A stretch of 64,000 bases of DNA from Mesorhabditis belari (lineage: Eukaryota; Nematoda; Chromadorea; Rhabditida; Rhabditidae): positions 1-64,000 of the forward strand of contig CAUEEP010000930.1 in the NCBI GenBank assembly GCA_958450365.1. Direction: 5' to 3'. Below, piece after piece: positions 40,083 through 51,600 of the stretch (the stretch's first letter is position 1; each line of letters begins with the position of its first letter). Below the pieces are notes generated by a model. That model saw only the letters and a list, made by a program, of their open reading frames with translations. It ran no database searches and was not told the DNA's origin. The position numbers were made by a program, and so were the translations under genes.

Positions 40083-41860
40083 TTAGAGACTGAAATAGAT
40101 CACACTGTAACAGATCTTGTTCTAACTAGATCCAGATGAAGAAATCGATCAGTTCTCTAACTTTTCCAGCGTATAATCACTCATCTTTCCAACTTTTCCA
40201 GCGTACAATCCATTAGAGTATGTTACCATTCGGTCCGTGCTTCTACTAGGCCTTTACTATAAAAATATGCGTAAGAACATTGACAAACCAAGTCCACTAG
40301 AAGGAGAGCGTTTCTATTTTTGTGCACAAAGAACAGAACCAATCAATTTGTTTAGCTAGGCATCGAGGCTCTAGTCAATCCCGGTGACCCGGCACTCATC
40401 ACCGAGAGACACAATCAAGCTAATACAGAAGCGATGAGTTATTTTGAAAAAGGTAGTACAGAAGCTGGAAATTCATGGATTTAATAACTTCTAGAATTAA
40501 AATCGTTCTAGAATCATTTACAACAGATATCTGACAGTTGAATTCAAATTTAACTTGAAATTTAATTCTTAGCTGTTTCCGAATTCTCTAAAGAGACACA
40601 CTTGGTGGAAACGAAACGAACGCTGCTTTCGAATATGATCAAGGTATTCAGTATGCTGATATATTGAACTATGAAATTCTTATTTAAAAGAAAGAAAGAA
40701 AGAAAGAAAGAGAATTCTTATTCAAAAGAAAGCTCCGTATTCTGTTCAGGTCAAGTTCGACGGTCTTACGCGCGAAAACGGTGTCCGGAATTTCGAGCGG
40801 AAAGGAAAGGAAATTTTCGAGCAACTCCTTGAAGAGCATATTAGGAATTTGAGAGAGGTTTACACTTGGAAACATTAAATATTTTGAAGAATTGATCAAG
40901 TCTAATGATCATTGCAATCATGTCCAATATCTAGTACATCTCAACTACAACAAGCGACGAAGAGATCCCAGTGAACTTGCAGAAATGTGCGGAGACGTTG
41001 CAGAGTCGATATGAAACGAAAAAGGTTATGACTTGAATCGAATTTCCTTCTAATATTCAATCTTTTAGAGAGAGTTGATTTTCGAAGTGATGAACACACT
41101 GCCGACCGTCTCACCGCAAACAATCTCTCAGATTCTCGACAACAATCGTCAGGCTTTCACAACACCGTTCAAGGTACAGGCGTTTGTGTAAACCCACCTC
41201 TTCTGGTGCACTTAATTCTTGATCATTCTTGATCAAAACCGTACTCTTCTACCGTACTTTTCTACCGTACACGTACAACCGTATTTTTTTAACACCAGAA
41301 GGAAATAAATGTGCTAGAATGGATGTGTTTCTATTACTAGTCACTCAAAAACAAGTACACCAAATACTAAAAGACAAAAGACTTATTCTTTAACGTATCT
41401 TCTAGAAATGTGAAGACGATTTTGTTTCTGAAGTTCGTGACAAATTGAGAATGAAACAATTAATGGATAAAATTGGAAAAATGGAGCAACTTCGGGTCAA
41501 TGAGAAGCAACGATTTGGAGCACTTCAAGCAGAAACTGAGGCTAAATTCGAGCAAATGAGAAGCGCTTTGGGTAAATGAACAGAATTTAGCAATTCTGTA
41601 GCATTTCTCTACTCTTTTTTCAAAAATAAATATTCAGAAGAAGAGCAACGCCGACGCGCCACAGCTGAGTCGAACAGAGAAAACAACGAGGCGATGTTAC
41701 TCTTAATGAATCATATGAAAGAGAACGATGATCGGTGGGATTATTTTGTCATCTGTCTACCCTTTTCTTTGTGATTCTCATGCCAAGAAACTTTCAACTG
41801 AAATAGTAAAAAAAGGGTTTTATTTCTTGATATCTTGATGTTGGCTTAGAAACTGTTGTA

Positions 41861-42275
41861 TTGGGTTGGTGGAAAAGTCCTTTCGGATTTTTTGGGAGAG
41901 TACCTTAAATTTGTCCAATTTTGACGTTTGAAAGCTCATCCTAAAGCTGAATTCAAGACGGATCGATTGGTAAAAACCGTTTTGAGATATCTCTTTTCTA
42001 AAAGTTTTTACAGCTATTTTAGTAAAGAGCGGGAGAGCCAAAAAATGGCTTTTTTCACGTTTCGTTAGTTTTCCGTGCAGAAACCTAGGCTAAAAACATG
42101 TGTTTCGTGATCAGCGTCAAAAATAACCCCTAGACACGCATTTTCAGAATCTTAGCAAAAAATTTTTGACAAATATTGTCACCGGTGGAAGTCGAACCAG
42201 CGACCCTCAGATCAATAGCCTTTCCGCCGCTTTTCGCGATTTTCCTTCGTTTTTCCCCTTTTTTTTGTTTCGCAA
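41861..42275. mobile_element. Mariner-like left end plus unknown DNA, deleting gene C exons 22-23
   Basis: Begins TA-TTGGGTTGGTGGAAAAGTCC, a typical mariner TIR of a different family. No matching right TIR is seen. The insert runs into exon 24 (CAACAACAGCAGACACAAG). It contains a tRNA-like 3' half (minus strand, about 42177-42226, GCTGGTTCGACTTCCACC). Confidence 0.65.
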
Positions 42276-43197
42276 CAACAGCAGACACAAGACCAAGTGA
42301 GGAACTTGTTTTAATAGTATTTCAAGTTAAAGGCTCAGGTAGATCTTGTTTCCAGGTTTAAAAATATCCTTTCCTGTTAGGACGAGCTTTTGGCTAAGAG
42401 GTTTTAAACCCAAGTTTTCTGACCTAAACTAGACCAAAGTAGAGATTGGCTTTCGGTTTTTTAACAAGAAGTTGTTTGCGAAAACCTTCAGAAGTTTTTG
42501 ACTTGACTAGGCTCATAGGCTGTTTTCTAAAACATGTCAACCTCTCAACCTTAAAGTGAGCTACCATAATCTTTCTCTCAAACCTTATTTGATTAAAAGA
42601 TCACTGCTTATAGCCATTGAGAGAGGCTTTTTTTTAGCAACGACGCGTCCTCGAGAATCAGCCTATTCACGAGGATCCCGAGCCAAACGGGGCTGCCCCC
42701 GTCGCTCAAATCGTCTACTTTGGATATAGGATCTTGCGGTCGTTGGGATTTTAAAAATATTACTGATTATGTACCACTTGATTAGTATTCACTTGAGGTT
42801 AAAATGTGTCAACTTTCAACGAATCCCTTCTCTAAAACGTGACAACTTTTGTAACTAACTTTATAACTGCAACCATAGCCTTGCCTCTATCGGAATCTTC
42901 GCTTTACAGTAGTCTCTAACTCCCGCAACCTTGTCTCTACCTTAATCTTGCTTCTACCGTACTCTCTACGCTCCTGAATTTCAATTAAAGATCACTTGAG
43001 CATGAAATATTATCATTGCCAATATTGTCATTGTACAGTTTTTCAACACTTTTCTTGATTCACTTTTGTAAAAACCTCTAATTTGAAAATCAGTTCCATT
43101 CTGTTTTGGGAATATTCAGCTGTGATAAATTTTTCTTATTTGGTTTTGAAAAGTTATCCAAAAGCTTTATTGGGTTAAAAATCATAGAAAAGATTTC

Positions 43198-43476
43198 TCA
43201 AATATGATATTTTAATTTCTCAAACATAAGAGAATTTCTGAAGCTGATGTTGAGCTGGATTTTGACCTTGATGCCCAAGTGGGACATATCGAAATGAGAC
43301 ATTCTGAAAATCTGTTCTGGTTTGGCTTCAATTTTTCTCAAAACCTGATGATGACGCACACATCTTTGAAAATTCTCATCCAAATATTGCATCAATGACG
43401 GAGGGAATTGAATCGACAACCGATGGACGACTTTGTAGGAGAAATCTTGCATCTCCTCGAAACACAAATCGTTCCT
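43198..43476 (-). pseudogene. Orphan last exon of an F-type gene (downstream of gene C)
   Basis: Open-frame match to the terminal exon of gene F (RNDLCFEEMQDFSYKVVHRL ... HHQVLRKIEAKPEQI). No other F exon is present. Confidence 0.8.
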
Positions 43477-43639
43477 CTGAAAAAGCACTGTAGATTAATG
43501 GGTGCTGAATGCTAAACCGTGCCCCACGGCTACCGTAGGCCCCCACTTGTCTTTTTTTTCACCGGCATTTCAGTCTAATATCGATTCCTAGTTTTATCCG
43601 ATTCAACTTTGTCTGATTTGACGAACATTCAAAGACCCG

Positions 43640-43870
43640 GGTACTTGGATACTAACGAAAACAAAGCGAAAATTGCGCTGCCGACATTTGCGCCAGTTCT
43701 TTTGCGCCGGCGAATTTTCGTTTTTGGCTTGCGGCGCAATGTTCGCGGCGTAATCGTCATGGTCCCGTTTTTGTTTGTGTGCGCAAAAATACGTGCGCAA
43801 AACACGCTTTTGTGTGTGCGCAAATGGCGGTGCGGTATTGTCATAGTCCCGAAACTCATGGTTGTGGCAC
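43640..43870. other. GC-rich insert with GCGCAAA repeats
   Basis: Markedly more CpG-rich than its surroundings, with repeated TGTGCGCAAA, GTGCGCAAAA and paired ATCGTCATGGTCCCG / TTGTCATAGTCCCG motifs. Probably the end of a mobile element. Open frames on both strands look incidental. Confidence 0.4.
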
Positions 43871-44212
43871 TATTTTCTTGCTTCTAATTCTTTTAAACCC
43901 TCGCTGATTTGCTCTGTATCTAAGTTTAACTCTGAAATTATTATAGTGTATGTTTTTCTTGCCAAAAAGACCCGCTTTTTTATTATTTATCGCCCTCCTG
44001 ATTTAAAGTTAGCAGACACATCTCTTTTTAACCATTGATCAACGTTTTTAAATTCTGCTGAGTTAAACATTCTACTAGGTGTTTTTAATTTCCGTGTCGG
44101 CTTTTTCAATGATTCTTTTGCATTCGATATAAGTATCATCATCCCACTATGTCACTTGAACGTTTCCTTATTACGAGCTCTGTTTTCATTTTAAATACAT
44201 TTCCTATTTTAG

Positions 44213-45040
44213 GTGATTTGTGACTGTCAAGACGACGTAATAGATCTGCAAAGGTTGCCGCCTCTCCCGGACGTTGACCACCACTCAATCAGCTTCAAAA
44301 TTGTTTCAACCTGTTTTACTCCGAAGGAAAGGGATCAAGTCTGTTTGCATTTTGATTTTGATTATGACAAAGTGGCGGCGTGTATACTAGATCAGATTTT
44401 CTAAATCGATCAGATTTTTGTGCCTCCTCAAATTCTATTGACAAAGATTATGACAAAGACAAAGATTGCGCTAGTCTCCTAAAATCGATGGAATTAGCTT
44501 GTGGTCATTCTCCTTTAATGACCCCGCCGCACATCTTGAGAGCTAAAAGTAGACGAGCCCATTTTTCAAAACCCTTAAACGACCCTCTAGTTAGTAGGGA
44601 ACTGAATATGCTGTTCAAATATTATCGTAAATTTGAGGAGAATATTGAAAGAAATGCCATTAAATCGCAAAACGGGAAGTCTTTTTGCACATATATTAAT
44701 TCTAAAACTAAGGACCCGAACCAAGCTTCAAATTCCTTCCTTGATCCATCCAATTGCTAAATTCTTTCACAGCGTTTGCAATAACTAGAAACCTAACAAA
44801 CCCTTTCTGGCTTTTCCACCTAAACAGATCCCACCATAAGCAAATTTTCTTCTTAAAACCAACAACATCGAAGCTGCTTTCAAAGAGTTGAGGCTCAAAA
44901 AATAGCTTAGTCCAGACAAAATTACTGCTTTTGCTCTAAAGAGACTGTGGAAAATTCTAGGCTATCCTCTTACCTAAATGCTTTAATAAAATTTTACTTG
45001 TCTCTGAGGTCTCAACTTAATGAAAACAATTGGCGGAAAG
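44213..45040 (+). mobile_element. LINE (non-LTR retrotransposon) ORF2 fragment, decayed
   Basis: Frames include the end of an endonuclease-like domain (DVDHHSISFKI), the following linker (SPLMTPPHILRAKSRRAHF, RNAIKSQNGKSFCTYINSK) and the start of a reverse transcriptase (SPDKITAFALKRLW at about 44910). Several stops and shifts. A jockey/CR1-type lineage is likely. Confidence 0.7.
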
Positions 45041-45089
45041 CGGTTTTTTAATTGTTTTTAATTTTTTAATGAGCCAATTAAAAGGCTCA

Positions 45090-45920
45090 ATTGGGCTTTG
45101 TAGAGATCCGCCGTGACTCTTTGGCCCGAATCCAGCACCTCAAAATACACGAGACCTTTACTATTCCACCAAATACAAAGCATCACGTTTGTTTTCGTGG
45201 ATATTCGGTTTTGGAGTCGGTTTTAGCGGTTCACCGGCGTCCAACCACTGCCGTTTTCTCGTTGTGTTGTCGTAACATATCCACTTTTCATCTGACGTTT
45301 TCATCGGAGTCGAGAAAACCGGCGGTCTTTGCGGGGCGGACGAGAATTCCAGCCATTGTAACTCGAGCCGCCTTGTTTGCGTCGCTGAGCTGATGTGGCA
45401 CCCATTTTCTACACCGATTCGTCTTACCAATTGCGTGCAAAGGGCGGAGAATGGTTATATGATCGCAGTCAAACGGCTCTGCAAGCTCCCGAGTTGTTTG
45501 GCATGGATCCGATTCGATAGCGTTCTTCAACTCATCGTTGTCGACAATTTGAGGCGGATTCCCGCGTTTTTCGTCTTCCAAACTTTCATCACCGTCTCGG
45601 AAGCGCTGAAATCAAGTCCGGAATTGACGTTCGGACAACACGTCATCGCCGAATGCTTTGCACAGAGCACGATGAGATTCCGCAGGCGTTCTGCCTTGTT
45701 TAAAATCATACAAATAGCAAACCCGCACTCGAAATTTTTCGTCAACCATTTTCTAGAAGCTAAAAATTACTTCAAATTAATTAAAAGGCATGAGTTCTAG
45801 ATATCAAAAGACGCGCATAGAGACGCTCTTCCAGATAGACAAATATATTCAATAAAAACTTTGATTAGGTCCAAAATATAAATAAACAAGTGTGAAGGAA
45901 GTTTCATCGGCACCAACCTA
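45090..45920 (-). mobile_element. Mariner element of a second family, 3'-truncated, transposase broken
   Basis: The right end carries a mariner TIR (AGGTTGGTGCCGATGAAACT read on the minus strand). Transposase pieces in three frames: HTH (45527-45745), PPQIVDNDELKNAI and WVPHQLSDANKAAR (45288-45581), then SDEKWICYDNTTRKRQWLD with the first catalytic Asp (45161-45430), and after another frameshift YFEVLDSGQRVTADLYKA to about 45091. The last part, with the remaining two acids, is missing. It lies between LINE pieces. Confidence 0.88.
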
Positions 45921-45944
45921 ATAACAAGTTCACAATTCTCCATT

Positions 45945-46215
45945 GAACGTTTGGAGAAAATTCAGAGGAGATTCATAAAAATCGCTTTATGGAAAATTGA
46001 CTATTCTAAATATTCTAGTTTGATTTATGAGGATAGACTTGCTCTTTTTGAACTAAAAACTTCACAACATTGTCGCTTTGTCACTGTTCTAGTTGAAACT
46101 TTCAAAACCCTCTTTGCAAACAGATTGGCCCTTTTTTGTCGACTTTTTAAATTTTAACCCGAGATCAGAGTCCAGAAGTGGTTCAATAATTTTGCAGATT
46201 TCTTTTGTGTCTAAT
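45945..46215 (+). mobile_element. LINE reverse-transcriptase C-terminal fragment
   Basis: The frame LEKIQRRFIKIAL ... YEDRLALFEL matches the conserved C-terminal motif of non-LTR reverse transcriptases. A partial repeat of its 3' part is at about 47165-47345. Confidence 0.75.
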
Positions 46216-46325
46216 GCTTCTTTATCGGTTTCCCAAAATCTTGCGAAAGTTTAAAGCAGAACAAAACAGAAAGATTGAGCAAGAGGATTTTTTGTGCAAA
46301 TCTCTCGTTTTTCATTGTTTTTTTT

Positions 46326-46519
46326 GGGGTAGGCTAGTTTCCGCAACTGGGTCGTTTGCGCAACTCGCCATAACTTTCTTCTAAGTGGCGATAACTTTCA
46401 ATCTTTGATTTTGGTTTCATTTTGTTGCACTTATTGAGATCTACAAAATGAAATCAAAATCATAAAGATTGGTCCATTTAGAAGAAAGTTATGGCGAGCT
46501 GCGGAAACTAGCCTACCCC
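46326..46519. mobile_element. 194-bp MITE (GGGGTAGGCTAGTTTCCGCA ends)
   Basis: Inverted ends of 20 bp inside T tracts. The inner arms (CGCCATAACTTTCTTCTAAGT) are also inverted. Its core is shared with 13190-13340 in the pogo-like element. Confidence 0.85.
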
Positions 46520-46539
46520 TTTTTTTTCAAGGAACCGAA

Positions 46540-47345
46540 TAAGTTCTTCAAAAGTTATCGTAAATTTGAGGAGAATGTTGAAAGAAATCCCATTAAATCA
46601 AAAAACGGGAAGTCTTTTTGCACATATTAATTCTAAAACTAAGAACCCAAGCCAAGCTTCAAATTCCTTTCTTGATCCATCCAATTGCTAAATTCTTTCA
46701 CAGCGTTTGCAATAACTAGAAACCTAACAAAGCCTTTCTGGCTTTTCCACCTAAACAGATCCCACCATAAGCAAGGAGGAGAAAAAGGTTTTGAAAAATC
46801 AAACTGATTCAGTTCCTTACTAACTAGAAGGTCGTTTAGGGTTTTAAAAAAATAGAACGACGGAAAAAATGGGCTTGTCTACTTTTAGCTCTCAAGACGT
46901 GCGCCGGGGTCATTAAAGGAGAATGACCACACGCTAATTCCATTGATTTTAGGAGGCTAGCGCAAAAGAGTCATAACCTTTGTCAATAGAATTTGAGGAG
47001 GCACAAAAACCTGATCGATTCAGAGAATCTAGTATACACACCGCCACTTTGTCATAATCAAAACCAAAATGCAAACAGACGTGATCCCTCTCCTTCGAAG
47101 TAAAACAGGTTGAAACAATTTTGAAGCTGATTGAGTGGTGGTCAACGTCCGGGAGAGGCTCTTTTTTAGCTAAAAACTTTACAACATTGTCGCTTTGTCA
47201 TTGTTCATTGTTCTAGTTGAAACTTTCAAAATCCTGCTTTGCAAACAGATTAGCCCTTTTCTGTTAACTTTTTGATTTTAACCTGAGATCAGAGTCCAGA
47301 AGTGGTTCAATCATTTTGCAGATTCCTTTTGTGTCTAATACTTCT
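46540..47345. mobile_element. Scrambled LINE pieces, both orientations
   Basis: 46550-46780 repeats part of 44613-44850 in direct orientation. 46785-47165 is the reverse complement of about 44235-44620. 47165-47345 repeats 46040-46215. No intact frame. Confidence 0.75.
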
Positions 47346-47776
47346 TATCAGTTTTTGGCGAAAATCGCCTTGATCACACTTTTCGACTTTAGACCTTTGG
47401 GTCAGAACAAAAGAGAAAAAGATTGAGCAAGAGAATTTTTTTTGCAAATCTCCCGTTTTTCATTGTTTTTTTTTGGCTAAAAACCCTAAATTTCTTTGAA
47501 ATTTGAAAAATTATCTTTTTTTCTTTATTTTCATTGTTTTAAGGTAATCAAGCCTGATGAATCTATTGATAATGTTTTTAGAAAGTTTTTGAACAATTTT
47601 TATTGATATTTTGATAAGCTAGCTGGAATTTTACCCTTGCAAAGTTAGAAAATGAAGAGAGGAGCAAAATCCAAAGTGATAACTTGTTCAAGTACTGAGA
47701 CTTGGCTAGGTTTTTCTATATCTTCTTCTATTTTACCTTAAAATAGTTTCCCAGTTAGATCTTTCGTTTTTACCTA

Positions 47777-48016
47777 GAGTTAACTCCCTCTCGAGTAAAG
47801 GAGACCAAGCGCATTGTGGTGTAATGGTTAGCACAGTTGCCTGGTAAGCGAAAAGTCGCGGGTTCGAGTCCCGGAATGGATGGATGGATCACATTGGATG
47901 GATTTCCGTGGTCGTCATTTGGAACTAGGGCAGATCAAAGACTTGTGCGCCGCCAAGATCGGGCAACCATTACACCACAACGCATTTGATCTCCCTTGCT
48001 CGAGAGGGAGTTAACT
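47777..48016. mobile_element. 240-bp palindromic element with tRNA-like arms
   Basis: About 52-bp inverted arms beginning AGTTAACTCCCTCTCGAG. The left arm runs straight into a tRNA-like sequence. The last part of each arm, TTGTGGTGTAATGGTT, is a tRNA D-arm. The centre is unique and short. Confidence 0.75.
47809..47882 (+). tRNA. tRNA-like sequence (possible tRNA pseudogene)
   Basis: Good D-arm (GTGGTGTAATGGTTAGCAC) and T-arm (CGGGTTCGAGTCCCG). The anticodon loop CTGGTAA would give GGT (Thr-type). The acceptor stem pairs over only four bases (GCGCATT against AATGGAT), so it is probably not a working tRNA. Confidence 0.4.
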
Positions 48017-48239
48017 TTGCTTTTCTGTGCTTCAAGCGTTTCTCACGAATGCTCATAATCTTGCCTCAAATAAAAACTGACTCAATTCCTCTCAGATTTC
48101 AGAGAATTTTTTCGAGAACAACATCAACCATGACGATTCCCGAGGTAAAAAGTGCTGACTTTAACAAAAGAATCAAACTTTTTAAAGAGAATCTAAACTT
48201 AAAAAGCTGTATAAACTATTTATTTTTCTTTTTTTTTAT

Positions 48240-48677
48240 TTAATATGCCCAAAGAACGAAAATCACAACATTTTTAACACATTCACGACGATAAGGCTCA
48301 TCAGGACTAATGTAGTACTAATAATGAAAAATAAGCACGTAAAGCTAAACCGCTAAACGAATTATTCTCAAATACTTGGTTGTAGATGTAACTTTTTATG
48401 CGCTATCTCTTTTATTTTGTCATTAAAATAGGTTTTATTAGAAAAAAACAGTCAAAATCGCATCATCGGACCGCGAATGTATAAAAAGACAAATAAAGAG
48501 ACAAAAAGCTCAAGTCGAATAGATGGTCGATAGATTGGCCAATAGATTGATCGATAGGATACATTTTAATAAATTGGATAGATTTACAGTAGCCTAACAG
48601 TTTGCAGTAGGTTTTAGTACATTTTTAGTACCTTGAAATTTTAGTACATTGAGCACTACGATGGAGCCGACGAGACG
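48240..48677. other. Gap upstream of gene D
   Basis: AT-rich, with ATAGATTGATCGATAGAT-like repeats and TTTTAGTACATT copies. AAATTTTAG at about 48647 could be a trans-splice acceptor for gene D. No coding seen. Confidence 0.4.
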
Positions 48678-51600
48678 ATGATCACCGTTGGGAAAGAAGA
48701 CGCGAGAGAGGTTTAAATTTTGCAAGATAAAATCTATATTTTTGTATTATATCTGTATTATAAGATAAATCAAATATTTTGATTTAGAAGCTCTTCGAAG
48801 AAATCAAGAAACGGCCGGACTGTGAGCGAGCACTGCACCTCGTTGAAGCCAAGTTTAACCAGGATGTGAGTGTTGAATTCTCCATTCTAAAGCTATTTTT
48901 TTAAGAACTAATCACAATACACTGGCTCTCCTAATACAATTATTTCCAGGAAACCCCGAGTGTCACCGGGGTGGTGAACAGAGAGACAAAAGGAGAACAA
49001 CAACCAGAAGCTTCTTCTGTCCAGTATGGAAATGAGGAAGAGGTAAAGTCAAAGACTAAACCGCGAGTACTTTGGTAGCACTTTGGCTTAGAATTCAAAG
49101 GCTTTAGTCCATTCAAGTTACAAAATTCAGCCGGAGCTCAAATTGCTGCAACTCTTCGACATCACCGAAGACGGGGAAACGTATTTCAACAAGGAAGTGC
49201 TCGACTCACTTTGCGATCAATGTGGCGATCGATCGGTAGAAAGATTTTCTCTAAATTCTTAACTTATCGCCAGGTATCGGTGATTTCAACAGCTGGGAAA
49301 TTTCGGCAAGGAAAAACTTTCTGGAATAATGTGCTCTTAAATGGATTGCAGAGGGGAGAAGCCGATTTTGCTCCGGGGGATTTTGTCGGGTTTGGTTTTC
49401 AAAGATCTTATAATTCAAGGTCCATTACTGTATTTAAGAATCAAGCTATTGCCAAAATTCAATTTTCCAGGGGACGCGGTCGAATCGAATTCCAACGCGG
49501 CTTCAAGCGTCACACCAAAGGAATTATGGTTTGGCCAAAAGTTTTCGTTCGAAAAGATAAAGATGGGAATGAGGTGGGGATTTCTAGGGCTTAGTCTTCT
49601 AACTAGGGTAAACCTGTGTACATACTCCAGTCAGTCTTTAGTAATACTGTAGTCAGCCTGGCATCTTGTACTGATACCGTAGCACTACTGTAAGCTGCCT
49701 GGGTTACTGTAACAATACTGTAGCTTGTAGCAAGCTAAAGGCTGTACTTTATTACATAACGTAGTTCGCATTCAATACTTTTCCAGCTAGCCGTCATCCT
49801 AATGGACACCCAGGGCACATTTGACACTTCCAGCAACTCGGCCGACTCGGCCATCATTTTTGCCATCTCACTATTAATGTCGTCGAACCAGGTACGGGAT
49901 TTTCTAATCCAAATTCTAGCGATTTAGATTTTCAATATAATGCGTCAAATTGATGAACAGGATTTGGCGGCGTTGAACATCTTCATTGCTTTCAGTCAAA
50001 GGAGGGAGGAGAGAGTGGGACAGGTTTGTGAAAGCCTTGGGTACAGTAGAAATACTGTAGCGGTGTTATAGTCGGGCTGGCAGACTGTGAGCACACTGTA
50101 GTGATATTGTAGTAGCCTGGAGTACTGTAGAAATACTGTAATCGCCTGGGATATTGTAGCGATCCTGTAGTCAGTCTGGCATCCTGTAATCAGCTTGTAG
50201 CCAGTCAGTCTTGCACACTGCTAGTTTACTGTAGCCAGTCTGGCATACCGTAGACAATACAGTTCTACTGGTACATGATAGCCTTTTTGCACATAACTCT
50301 CTTCTTTCAGCACTTTCTGATCATGGTTCGCGACTCGATCGCCTCCGGCTTTGACCCTGAATACCTGGAGCAAATGAGGGTAAGGAAAAAGCTGTACTAT
50401 TATATTACAGTGCTACTGGATGTTTTATTGTACCCTAGTACTACTTCTGCAAAACTATTCAGGTGGACGCTTGCGGCGTCCCCGAAATTGACCGCCTCCT
50501 TAATGGAGTCTTTGAAGCTTTCGAGAAAGTGGAATGCTGGATGGTGCCCCGACCATCCATTGAAGTGATCAAAGCATCCGGGAAGATTTTGGCTGAAGGT
50601 GGGGTTTTATTGTCCCAGACTGATAGGCTTTAAACGTATATAGTAAAATTTGGTTTATGTTTCATAGCTCTGGTGTAGTAGAAGGGTTGAAGAGTCTAAA
50701 AACATGAAACTAACTGCGTGTGGAACTAGAACTAGCCCAAAGCTAGCTCTATGGAATTTCTGGCATTACTTTCTAAACCATGAGTTGGGTCTACCAGAAG
50801 ACCCGATTTCAAACCTGATTTCTGAACAGACCCGCCTAGTAGACTTGTTAAGCGGGAATCTCGTTAGTGGTTTATCGGGAATTAATGGGAAATGTCAGGG
50901 CAAATTTAGAGATATTCAGCTAATGAAAATTTTGATACTTATGGCTTTTACCCATCGCGCCACCCAAATAAATTTATACACATCGCAACTTTGCATTTAT
51001 TGTCTTCTTACTTGCTTCTTATAAAAACATGGTTTCCGGTAGCAACGAAATCGAGAATTCCGATCGTCCTTGGGTGTCCAAGATCGATCGTCCTTGGCAA
51101 ATTTCATGGGGTATCCATTGACACATTCCGGTTAGTCAATATCCCTGCACGTTGTAAATGTATAATCACTTGTTCTTCAATTGGTAGATGAAAAAACATC
51201 ACACCGCACGGAAAAGGAGAATAGAAAATAAGCTAGTTTTATCGAAATGCGTATAATTGACCGGATCTGCATCTGGGAAGTGCAAAGCTGCGGTGGGTAG
51301 ATTTGGGTGACTAGTCTATTGCCTAGTCTGGCTTGCCATGACCTAGCTAATTCATCCCTGCTCGAAAACGCAGTTAAACATCTTAGTAACCCAACAAGTG
51401 TTCACCTCAAGAATGTTTTTCAGATTGTGGCAAGGAATTCTTGGAGATGCTCTGCGAGTGCGCAAATCATGTGCTGGGAAATTTGGTCCCAAAAATAGTG
51501 ATGGGTACCCCACTCACTGGGAGAACATTGGGAGCATATGTGAAGGTAGAAAATCGACGTGATCACATCTACTAGCAAATCCAAATTTGTTATTTGTCGA

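Larger units (their letters stand above)
37640..42754 (+). pseudogene. 5'-truncated A-type GBP-like gene, gene C
   Basis: Fifteen exons matching exons 7-21 of gene A remain in frame: 37640-37708, 37911-38046, 38830-38951, 39085-39141, 39253-39324, 39396-39479, 39601-39678, 39718-39822, 40356-40452, 40573-40643, 40750-40857, 40935-41024, 41069-41173, 41406-41571, 41638-41734. Exons 1-6 (P-loop, switch I, DTQG) are absent, exons 22-23 and part of 24 are replaced by a mariner-like insertion, and the terminal exon survives at 42638-42754 (ending RILRSLGF). It cannot make an active GTPase. The long open remnant suggests recent loss, or use as a truncated helical-domain protein. Confidence 0.85.

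Noticed and set aside
43609..43887. Overlapping frames on both strands in the GC-rich insert
   Set aside because: No recognisable family; the long frames reflect GC content and repeats.
50704..51024. 106-codon plus-strand frame in gene D intron 10
   Set aside because: No homology and no phase-compatible splice sites; gene D joins perfectly without it.
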